Assembly (NCBI GenBank): GCA_963682175.1
Contig: OY821788.1
Span: 12,480,001-12,544,000 of the forward strand
Direction: 5' to 3'
Length of the DNA stretch: 64,000 nucleotides
Origin: Triglochin maritima
Lineage: Eukaryota > Streptophyta > Magnoliopsida > Alismatales > Juncaginaceae
The position numbers and the translations under genes were made by a program. Position 1 is the stretch's first letter, and each line of letters begins with the position of its first letter. Positions 12,287 through 22,333 of the stretch are shown here, piece by piece. The notes beneath the pieces are model-generated. The model saw only the letters and a list, made by a program, of their open reading frames with translations. It ran no database searches and was not told the DNA's origin.

Positions 12287-13607
12287 TGTAGGATCGAGGG
12301 TCGGCTATGCTAATCACTTTTAAACTAATTACCTACTCGTTTGATCGATCGAGTTATGCGTAGCGGAATTTAAAATAAGACAAGCAAGTAAAGAATAGAA
12401 ATGCAAACCACAATGAGACGGGGGATTTTTTATAGAGGTTCGGCACCCCACCCGGGTCCTAGTCCTCTCTTGCAAGATCCGCTCGGATCACCGAGCTCCG
12501 CTCATGACTTCACTAACCACTCCCCGTTCCGGACCGGGAGAGAACGCCTTTACAATCTTCAAGCTCGCGAACAACCCTCGCCGAGCTTGGCTCCACCTCT
12601 CACAATCCGAGAGGGATGCTTCAGGCTTTCACCGAAACCTTTACTCTTCTTTGACAGCAACAAACTTGAGTGTGACAATCACTCTCTAAACTTGAGCACA
12701 TTTGAGAAGGATTGGAATTGATCTTAAGTGTGGAAATTGGAGGCTTGGAGTGTTTGGGATTCTCTCTAATGTATTGGACAAGTATGTAGTGGGAGAGTTG
12801 TGTTAAAATGTGTTTTACAACTCTATTTATAAGCATTAGAGAGAATATAGCCGTTGGGTTTGATTGGGTATGAGTTGGTGTAAGGTACACAAAACAGAAA
12901 CCTGCAGGACCCAATTCTGCCTAAACACGGTCAACCAAAATGGGTATGTCGTTCGACCGTTTGGTCAAAATTCAGCTTTGACTTAAGTTCGCTTAAGTTA
13001 ACTGTCGAACGGGCTCAGGGGATAGGTCGACCGAATAATTCCAGGCACTTCTGGGAGACCAAATTGTGTTGGTTCGGTCGACCGCTAGGAATGTTTCAGT
13101 CGACAGGATGTTTGGTAATTTTGGGGTATTTGGGAATAATATGAATACGATTGTTGGGTATAATACGGCAAAACAAATGGTCATGTGACACGTGTGAACG
13201 GTCGAACAAAAAGGTTTAAACGGTCGACCGTTTTGGTCCAGGCAGTTCAAGTATTGTTTAGGTGTTTTCCAGTTTTAGTTTGGATGATCTATTGAAGTCC
13301 AAATTATGTGAAATTTTGTGTGTGACTTCTATAGGGAACCTAGTGTCTGGTTGAGTAGTTTTTAGCTCAAGTATGCTCAACTTCACAAGGTTCCTAAAGA
13401 CTCAAAGAAATACAAAATACATGTCTTCAAATGAGCTTGATTACATATCTTGACTTGATTTCCTTTCGTCCTTGAGTCTTGATCACCTGTAGAGGTTAGC
13501 ACAAAGCAATATATATGCAATGCAACATGTGTGCTACTCTACATGATCATAATTAAGATTAGGTTGATTAAATCATCAAAACATAGATTAAGGCCAAAAA
13601 GCCAACA
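12287..13607 (-). mobile_element. S3: reverse-oriented sirevirus-like solo LTR
   Basis: A 1321-bp sequence starts tgtaggatcg and ends ccaaca, in reverse orientation inside the S1 5' LTR. Flanking 5-mers are cctag (12282-12286) and ccaag (13608-13612), one mismatch apart, as expected for an older duplication. It is similar throughout to S2 and S1. A reverse TATA-like box (tatttataag) lies near 12825. An insertion of this family into its own LTR creates a large inverted repeat with the S1 segments. Confidence 0.85.
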
Positions 13608-14358
13608 CCAAGAATATAGTCTTTGGCGGTCGACCGTTCCATAACCGGTCGACCGAACTGAGTTCAATTTTGCCAAACGGTCGACCGTTCTGCCCATTTC
13701 GGTCGACCGAACTTATCCAGAATTGGGTCCTGCAAGTTTCTATTTTGTGTATCTTACACCAACTCTTACCCAATTAACCCCAACGGCTATATTCTCTGTA
13801 GTGCTTATAAAGAGTTGTAAAACACATTTTAACACAACTCTCCTACTCCATATTGTCCCCTACATTAGAGAGAAAGCTCAAAACCTTCCACACTTAGTAA
13901 TCAATTCCATATCTTACTCAAGTGTGCTCAACATTAGAGAGTGTTGTTCCACTCATTCATTTTCAAAGAATCTAGGGTCTTGGTGAAAGCCCAAGACAAG
14001 TGTATAGACTTCGGTGAGAGCCCGAAGTGATCCCTCTCGGATTGTAAGAGGACGAGCTAAGCTCGGCGAGGGTTGTTCGCGAGCTTGAAGATTGTAGAGA
14101 CGTTCTCTCCTAGCCCGGAACGGGGAGTGGTTAGTGAAGTCGTGAGCGGAGCTCGGTGATCCGAACGGAGCTTGCAAGAGAGGACTAGGACCCAAGTGGG
14201 GTGCCGAACCTCTGTAAAATCCCCGACTCCTTATGGTTTGCATTTTCCATTCCTTACTTGCTTGTTTGTTTTAAATTCTGCTGCATATCTTTGATCGATT
14301 AAACAAGTAGGAAATTAGGGTTAAAAGTGATTAGAATTAGAGACCATACGTTCTCACA
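13608..14358 (+). mobile_element. S1 5' LTR, third segment
   Basis: The final part of the S1 LTR contains four GGTCGACC-type palindromes in its first 110 bp, a TATA-like cttataaagag near 13804, and a relatively GC-rich conserved block at 14020-14240. It ends ctcaca just before the primer site. Summed, the three segments give about 1.48 kb, comparable with the 1543-bp S2. Confidence 0.85.
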
Positions 14359-14360
14359 TT

Positions 14361-14372
14361 TGGTATCAGAGC
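14361..14372 (+). other. S1 primer-binding site (initiator tRNA-Met)
   Basis: The sequence tggtatcagagc lies two bases after the LTR end and is a full 12-base match to the standard Ty1/copia tRNA-iMet primer site. Confidence 0.92.
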
Positions 14373-14408
14373 ATATGTGCTTAAATCATCTACTTAATCG
14401 TAGTAAAC

Positions 14409-15575
14409 ATGGCCGAAATTGCAACCACATCCACCTCTTATGATTTAGAATCACCTACATGCTCTTCTAGACCACCATATTTTGATGGAGCTAATTTCTG
14501 TTCATGGAGAAGTAAAATGAAAACATACTTGAAATCCATGACTAATATAGATATGTGGTCCATAATCTTAACTCCATATAATTTGCCTAGAGTTGATTAT
14601 AATCTATGGAGTTTAGAATAAGAGAAATTAGCGTGCTTGAATGCCAAGGTTATGAATGTATTACATTGTGCACTAAAGTATGAACTTTGTGACCTTGTGT
14701 CTTGTTGTGAAAGTGCACATGAGATTTGGCAGATGCTTCAAGCTAAGTATGGTGACAATGAAGAATCACCAACCAGGAGGAAAGGAGAATCAAGCCCAAT
14801 GGATGAAGCTCAAGAGAGATGGGATAAGAACACCTCAACATCATATTCCTCATCAAGCTCATCCAAGGAAGAAGATGCCCACACATGCCTCATTGTAACA
14901 ATCGATGAAGACAGCGAGGTATCTTCTAAATGTAGCTCATCTAGTTGTAGTTCTAAGAATGAATCATATTCTTTTAAAGAACTACAAAATGCATTCCATG
15001 AACTTGTTGAAAGATATGAGCTTCTGTGTCAAAAGAACAAGTTAGCTAGAGAAGTAAATCATAATCTTCATTGCCTAAATGAATCAATCTTGATTGAGAA
15101 AAATGATTTACTTCCTAAAATTGATAAGCTTATTTTGGAGAATGCATGTTTAAAAGATGAGAATGAGAAATTGAAAGATAAACCTAACTCATCTCTTGCA
15201 ATTGATAGTCATATGCTTGAAAGTGATAAAAATGACTGGCTTAAGAAACTTGAGAAATCTTATCTTGAAAGCAAGAAATTATTGAATGACTTGAATTGCA
15301 TGATCGAAAAATGTGTCTAATTAGAGATTCACATGCATCAAATGAATGAAAAGAACACTTCTTTAATTCAAAATATTAAATGCATAAATGAATCTCTTGA
15401 GCTAAAGAATAGTGAACTAAATGCATCAAATGAAATTTTGATAAATGATTTGCATAAGTTCACAAATGGCCAGAAAAACCTTGATATGCTTTTAGGAAAT
15501 CAAAGACAATCATTAGACAATCATGGTTTAGGCTTTAATGTCTTCTATATGAAAAAACCATCTTGTTCAAAATAG
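14409..15575 (+). pseudogene. S1 sirevirus-like gag, two in-frame stops, no pol
   Basis: One continuous frame opens with MAEIATTSTSYDLESP and a typical copia Gag start (PPYFDGANFCSWRSKMKTYL). It has a stop at 14619, resumes with NAKVMNVLHCALKYE...AHEIWQMLQAKYG, and is followed by a serine-rich stretch and a long predicted coiled coil rich in leucine, lysine and glutamate (about 14960-15560). There is a second stop at 15318. No protease, integrase or RT follows. Such Gags form the virus-like particle. The coiled coil and the polypurine-rich tail downstream suggest the sirevirus lineage. It could be a deletion derivative mobilised in trans. Confidence 0.82.
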
Positions 15576-16344
15576 CATAAATGGAAAGCATCATATTGCC
15601 ATGAAAAGTACCTCAAGGGTGCCTAAATCCATTTGGGTATGGGTACCAAAAGTTAAATTGAATGGACCCAAACCAAAATGGGTATCAAAATCTACACTTG
15701 TAGGTACCTAGAAGATGGGAGATCAGTGGTGACCGGGCAAACTTGAGAGTCAAATTCAACGCCGGTTGCATTACCGAATGGAGATTAGAACCAATATAAG
15801 TTTCAAAATGGGTATAATTTCGTATCCTCTAAAATTTTCAAACAATTGGTTCTAGTCTAGACTTTATATGCTTAATTGACAAATCATTTATTCATTCATT
15901 GCAAATCTTTAAATTTGAACAACATCCATTGCTTAAATGTCAAAATTTTAAATGGATGTCAAAAAAGAGAGGGGAAATGGATACATCACATGCTTAATTG
16001 TAATATTTGCTTGATGTTAATAGGGGAGAATTAAGAATTGAACTTAATCAAAATATCATATTCATATTGATAGGGGGAGCTTAATGAATATCATTTTCTT
16101 AGTGTAATGAAATGCAAAATTTAGAGGGAGCAACTTCATTACAAGACATCCAAAATTCAATGCTTAAATCTTATATTTTTTATGGATGTCAAAGGGGAGG
16201 GATAATTAAAGGGGGTAACTTGAAATTTGATTATAATTAAACAAAAACTATGCACATCCATAGGGGGAGCATTTTTATGCATAGTTTACAACCAAAATTT
16301 TCAAGTATTAAGATATAGGTTGCCATCACCAAAAAGGAGGAGAT
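15576..16344 (+). other. S1 3' non-coding region with repeated polypurine tracts
   Basis: No clear coding region is present beyond a short remnant near 15600-15710 with tryptophan-valine-proline-lysine motifs. Repeated purine runs appear (near 15966 gaggggaaatgg, 16020 taggggag, 16071 tagggggagc, 16122 agagggagc, 16194 ggggaggg, 16260 tagggggagc), and the last tract aaaaaggaggagat (16331-16344) abuts the 3' LTR. Multiple polypurine tracts before the 3' LTR are a known sirevirus hallmark. Confidence 0.75.
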
Positions 16345-16414
16345 TGTTGGCCTTTTGGCCTTAATCTATGTTTTGGTAATTTAATCAACTTAATCTTAAT
16401 TATAATCAATGTAG
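16345..16414 (+). mobile_element. S1 3' LTR fragment (first 70 bp only)
   Basis: The fragment starts tgttggccttttggcc directly after the polypurine tract, as an S-family LTR should, but stops after about 70 bp at ...caatgtag and is joined to Athila LTR sequence. The rest of the 3' LTR has been deleted. Confidence 0.85.
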
Positions 16415-17962
16415 GCATATTATATGGAGTTAAGATACGAGTTTTATGTTTATGTTTCAGGAATAAACAGGTTTGAGAAGAAGAGACTCAAAAATAACTT
16501 AAAACCAAGGAAAAGGACTAAGTTGCAAAACTTATGGACTGAGATGCAATAGAGAAGGATCCGGATTTAACCAAAAGGACCAATAAGCAAATCAAAAAAC
16601 TCCACACGATCGTGAGGAGTATTTTGGCAATTAGATTCGGGCCTAAACTCCAATAACTGATCTGAGTGCACCCTATGTGAAGAATTGAAAAACTAAAGAA
16701 GATATCTGAAAATGGGTCGGATCTGGGAAAAGGTGACCGCCACTTAGCGGTCCGTTTTTCTCAAAATCGAACCCGGTTTCTCTCGGATATGGGTAATGTG
16801 TTTATGTCTATTACGGGAAGGTTTCATTAGTCCCACATCGGGGGATTGTCCCCGATTACCTTTTTCTATGACTATAAATAGAACTCTTCCTCCTCAATTG
16901 TAAACATATCCCTCTCTTGGTGGTCATTCTCTCTACTAGGAGTAAAGCCTTGGAGCAAAACTCTGGTGGAGAGATGCTACTTGTAAAGTGAGTGAGCAAT
17001 AAAGAATGTTTTGTTAGCTCCTTGTTGTTTCTTTTAGTTCTTGCATGCTTAGTTAATTTCGTTTGTTTTAATCTTCGTAGAATTAATTAGCATGCTTTCT
17101 TTTCTTAATATGAATGTTAGCTTTATAATGTGTGAGTAGTTTCATCCCTTTTGGGGGTGGAGATGATGTACATATATGTTGTGAAGTTTGGATGTTTGAT
17201 GAACTTTTTGATTGTGTAGACTTGCATATTTGTATGTTCATTAAGAGTATTTTAATCATCTACATGTTGGGAGATTTTTGATGAGTTTTGTCAAAAGATT
17301 TAGACACTTCTCATGCTTAGTTTTCTCATGTTTATTTACTGAAATTTCCTGTTGAATATTCTACATGTTAGTTATGTGTTTGTATTTGTGTTTGCTTGCT
17401 TGATTGATTGAAGAAACTTTGTTTTGATGGATTTTGTCATAACATTTAGACACTTCACATGCTTAGCTTTGTTCTTCACATGAGTTCCTTATTTCTGATG
17501 AGTCTTGCCTTAACATTTAGACACCTCTCATGTTGAGCCTAGTCTTATGCTAATCAAATAGTAATTGATGATAGTTGTGGGAATGTATTGGTAGATTTTG
17601 CCACATCTTTAGACACTTCCTATGCATGAACACACACATGACACACACACTTATATGCTTACATGCATCATTCATCACTTATTTCACTTCATATGTGCAC
17701 ACACTCCACCGCCTAGGGGTTTCCATTCCTGAATTCCAGCTTGTTGTCTTAGTTAGTTTAGTTTCATTGTTGCGTGCTTTCATTTCTTTGTTTGTGCTTA
17801 CTAGTTTAGTTTAGTCTAGTTTAGCGTAATAAACTTCTTCTCCCCTCTTTTCCCACTTTCCTTCTAATGAACCAGAGCCGACACACCTCCTTGTGGATCG
17901 ACCCGTATTTGTCACGTCTTCACCGACGTCGTGCACTTGCAGTATTTAAAACGAACACATCA
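16415..17962 (+). mobile_element. A1 Athila-like 3' LTR (5' end missing)
   Basis: The sequence resumes Athila LTR at about LTR position 60 and runs to the terminal CA at 17962, followed by the duplication gtcaa (17963-17967). It therefore overlaps in content with 8790-9472, so two LTR copies are represented. It holds the TATA box at 16873-16880 and an internal degenerate repeat with a core like tttagacacttctcatg, seen four times (near 17298, 17443, 17514, 17606). No internal Athila sequence remains between the two LTR pieces, only S1. Confidence 0.85.
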
Positions 17963-17967
17963 GTCAA
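17963..17967. repeat. A1 right target-site duplication (gtcaa; left copy 8727-8731)
   Basis: gtcaa flanks the whole 8732-17962 block. Removing the block plus one copy joins the two segments of the C1 3' LTR in register with the intact C2 LTR. Confidence 0.9.
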
Positions 17968-19141
17968 TATAACTTAGATCCTTATATAGGTCACCCCACA
18001 AAACATGGAAATAAGAAATATAATTTTGTATTTTACATGATGTATTGAAATGAAATGCATGTGGTAAAATAACAAAATTAATATGTCGTTATTGCGACAT
18101 TGTTAGAATCAAATAAATTTGTATGAGATATATATTTATGTGGTATAATGTTTGACATTATATATGATAATATACTACGTAATATAATGTGATCTGTAAC
18201 ATTATAACATATGAATTCGCTAAAACCCCAAAGGTCAAAATTTGTTGGATATTGATCCAAGATTTGATAAAAGGCAAAAAACCCAGTGAAGAACGATTGA
18301 ACAATTTCCAAAAATGGTCGACCGATTTGAACAGTAATTTCTGGGTTTTAAAAATGGTTGATCGTGTGATTCAACCGAAAATAACATGGACTTTTCCGGT
18401 AACAAAATGGTTGACCGGTGTGGCATTCTGTTCAACTGAAATTATCAGGACATTTTCAAGATAACCAAACAGTCGACCGATTGGCCGATTCGTTCGACCG
18501 TTTAGCCATGATTTTGCCTGAATTAGTAAGAGAATTTTCTGATCATGGGCTGGATTTGTTCCAATTTGGTCAAAAGAGGTTATAGGATGATTATATGTAC
18601 GAATATGATTGGTTTATAGAAGCAATTAACAAGGAATCGTGTGTAAGTAGGTTACACATGATGGGGATTTGAGGATGCCCTTTAAATATGTCTATCCTCC
18701 CTCCTTTGTGAAGCAAATGCAATATTTTTCTCTCTCCATATTTTGCCCACATAATCCATCCAAAAATTGCTTTATTAATAGAGTGCTTCAGAGATTAAAT
18801 TCTTTGGAGCATAGAAGATGTTATTAGTTAGATTCTAACTTCGTATTACAGATTGATTGACTAGCTTCGATGTCTCTAATCTTGTTTAGAGTTTGGTGAA
18901 CACTTAGAGGAATTCCGAGGCATTCGACGTGCAACTCAACTTTGTATTGGTAAAAGGGATTTGATAATCCCCTAGGTATGATAAAATCTACGTATTTCAA
19001 TATTAATTAGTATATTAAATATATTGAAATACAATTAGGAATTTTTTTGTACATAAAATTGTTGAAAAATATGAAAACCGATCCCAATTGTTTGTAAAAT
19101 ATTTTTAAAATATACACACGTATAGGGCACGAAATCCAACA
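17968..19141 (+). mobile_element. C1 3' LTR, second segment
   Basis: This completes the C1 3' LTR and ends ccaaca at 19141. From about 18780 it parallels the 5' LTR tail at the window start with scattered substitutions and small indels. It holds GGTCGACC-like motifs near 18316, 18472 and 18492. Confidence 0.9.
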
Positions 19142-20280
19142 CTCATGTGTTACATCGATCCACTAAAGCTTCTGCTGAAATATGGGGCGGATCAGACCCA
19201 AAAGATCCGCCATTGGCTGATCCAAATCAGCTATTGGCAGATATTCCGAGTCATTCGACCCCTAATTTCTCCAGTTGGTCGGATATTTGGGTCAGAGAAT
19301 TCTGGAATATCCAGATCTGATTTGCAATCGTTCGATTGTGCCAAATTAATCGAGACCCTCTAATCTTGCATAAATACACTTGTAATCCTTTCTTCTTCCA
19401 TTCTTCTCCCCTATTAGAGTAAGTTTTATTTCTTGCTTAGTAGGAGGTTTTATTTCTTACTTAGTAGCAGGTTTTATTAACTACTTAGTAGTGTGTAGTG
19501 GGGAAAAGAGAAACATCATTTTGTAATTTTCTTTCTTAAAAAAGTTTAGTTTCATGTTTTTTATGGTCTTTCATTTAATGCAAAAAAAAATTCATTACTT
19601 TGTTTATATTTAGTTTCTTTTACTTTTTCATGTGTTTTTTTTTCTTTTGTTTTTTTCTTTGTTATGGATATGATTAGTGAGTAATTCATTCCCATTAGGG
19701 GTGAAGGATGATGTGAAGTTTGAATGTTGTTATATTTGTGTGTGTTTTAATTTTAATCTTAGAGATTCAAATGATTTTTGTAGTCATTTTGATGGGTTTC
19801 TCACTCTTGACTTTGATGTGTTAATGATCATAATGGATGTTTATCACATGCTTTGGTTAGTGAATCCACTTTATGGGGAATGATGAGGTGAGAATATGAT
19901 TGGAGTGGATAAAGAGATAAGATTGACATGTGACCATGTGGTTATCATTAGCCTTATCTTAAGTAGTGTTTTGTATGTTTTACTGATGATGATAAATCTT
20001 AATCCATGTGGAAACACAATTAGGATAATGACTATTATAGATGTCCATATTAATTCATGTCATGAGAGCAAAATTGTATACACACGTCACACGTCTACAT
20101 TGTTGCACGCATTCTCCACCTCCTATTGGATAAGTCATTTTTATTGTACAAATTGTAATTAACGTAATTTAGTGTAGATGCACTCACTTATTTCTCGTTT
20201 TCCTCCCCCACTAGAGTATGGTCGACGACGACCTGCACTCGCTTGTCGTGGACACGACTCGTACTTGCCAACACGGCCCG
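19142..20280 (+). mobile_element. A0: truncated Athila-type LTR that C1 inserted into
   Basis: The sequence resembles the reverse complement of the A4 3' LTR (56681-58171). Both share the pattern of a short TATA region (gcataaatac near 19369), runs of tttatttcttgcttagtag, a vernacular end-of-LTR block and a downstream gacgac/actcgtacttgcc segment near 20220-20270. It is cut at its left end by C1 and fades near 20280. No internal element follows. The right boundary is approximate. Confidence 0.65.
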
Positions 20281-21489
20281 TTACCCAGGTTTACCGTAGG
20301 GTCTGAAATTATGATTTTATAATTATAGATTTTAGATGGACCTAAAGTCATTACTTTGTTATAAGGGAAAAACCAAACATAGAGGACTATCCCAGACTGG
20401 GTACAAACAAAGATCGACGATGAAAAAGGCTTGTGAATGCAATATCGACATAAACGGATGTTGTCCGATACATAATAATTAATCCATAATCGAGGGTATC
20501 CCTGATAAGCCTCTAAATGAGCGAGTACCTTGTATATATGAAAACACAAGTTGTGGAAACAAATTAGGTAGCCTACGAAAATTGTTAGACCTCAAATCAT
20601 CAAAGTGGGATTGTATTAGTCAACCTGCAAGAGTCCTTAATGATTTCAAATAATATCCAAGAGTGCTTAATTGATGAGTATTATATATATATAATATAAT
20701 ATTAAATATAAAGTAAATTACATTAGTAATTTCTTTATCTCAATGTATAATGTGAATTTGACTACAGTTTATTTGTATAATTGACAAATAAGAAATACAA
20801 ATTTTCATCTTAAGGATCATGCATGGTTTTGTTTGACTTGTTAGTTGCTATCTTACGAGTAACTCGGCATTAATACAAGGTTGCCTGGTCTTAGCCCTCT
20901 CTTTTTCCCCTTGTAGATCGATGATTGTCAACTATAGTAGTCTTAACTCTATAAAACAGAAACATCATCTCGTCTTTCCCATTCACATGCTATTATTTTA
21001 CGACCACGAGACACATTCTTGCAAATGGTTCTGATCTATTATGTAAAACTTCACGAGTGGGATTTCAACTGTGATTTGAACCTCAGGTTTGTTTTCTAGT
21101 AACTAGTATAACATCAATGACGCAACATATTAGCAGAAAGATAGGTAAATGATACATGTTTCTGGATGTGAAAATTCTACCAAAACCTATTCCACAAATT
21201 TCATTTGAAATTCATTAGAAACTCCTACAAAACATCAAAATTGAAACGCCAAGAAATCGTCAATGTGCAAGCACATGTGGTCAATCATGGATTTTATACA
21301 GAATATAAGACTTACAATGGCTTAACATGGTCCACTTGATTTAGACATCATCACATCACAGAACTTAATATGGTTCACATTCCTAACATCAAAAGGCTTC
21401 AGATTGAAGCAGGCTAATTTACCTTCCCGGATTGCTTCACAAATCAGCATGCATTACTAATACTCTCGTCCTTCAGAGCTGGTAGAGTA
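20281..21489. other. Intergenic, including the 3' flank of the ZRSR2-like gene
   Basis: This is AT-rich sequence with no coding region, RNA gene or repeat that I can support. The part nearest 21489 presumably holds the 3' untranslated region of the minus-strand gene. I could not place a cleavage site. Confidence 0.5.
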
Positions 21490-22333
21490 CTAAACATGTG
21501 TTTCTCTTCGTGTATGTTTCCTATGTTTCCGCCTACTTGGATCAGAGTCAGCAGAATCGATATGTCCATTTTCTCCATCTACATCATCTGATAAACATCT
21601 CTCATGATCATTGTCTTTGGTGTTGCTACTAAATTTCTTTCTCTGATCATTGTAGCTGTCGCCAGAAGAGCTATCTGATTCTCCCACCATACTCCATCTA
21701 TGATGATGACTGCTTGTGCTGTGTGATTCGTCGTTGGTTTCCTTGTGGCTTGTCGATGTGCTGCCTTTCTCATAATGAAATAACTCTCCATGAGAACCAC
21801 ATCTGCGGCTAACTTTATGCTTCCTGTCTTTATTTGAAACTTCTCCTTTGGAGTTGTGAGCACAATCAGTAAAAGCATACCTTTTCGAATAATCTCCTGT
21901 TCGACTGCCTACACTTCTCTCTCTATAGTGGTCCTCAAACACTTCATCAGAAGAACAATCAGGAGACTTATGTAAGCTATGGCCCTCTTCACGGCATTGA
22001 GATATGCTTCTAGATTTCCTATATATACTCCTATGTCTTCTCTTGGATCTATCATGATTAACACATCCTCCATCTTTAGATTTCCTCTCTTTCCGACACA
22101 CACTAGGATCCTTCTCCACAGTGCTAGCTTCTTCAGAACTGCAACCATGGGACCTATTCTTGTAATCAGAACGCTCAGTTTCCACGAGGAGTTTATGTGA
22201 ATGTCTTTTCCTGCTAGAGTGTTCATGCCTGGTTGAACTGTTATGTCGGTCCCTGTATCCATAAGAGCCATCTTTTCCAAAAGTAATGTCCTGGAAATCT
22301 ACATCACTGTGTCGAAATCTTGACAAGTGAAAC
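21490..22333 (-). other. ZRSR2-like last exon encoding the RS-rich tail
   Basis: The exon starts after a TAG acceptor and completes a glycine codon split with exon 8. It encodes about 280 residues dominated by S, R, H, D and K, with many RS, SR, SS and RH pairs, ending [14 protein letters not shown] before a stop at 21490. RS-type tails mediate contacts between splicing factors and are phosphorylated. The low-complexity composition makes it prone to length variation. Confidence 0.88.

Noticed and set aside
12401..14243. Paired frames with the same serine/proline-rich peptide at 12401-12721 and 13953-14243
   Set aside because: They come from the same conserved LTR block present in inverted orientation in S3 and S1; LTR sequence, not genes.
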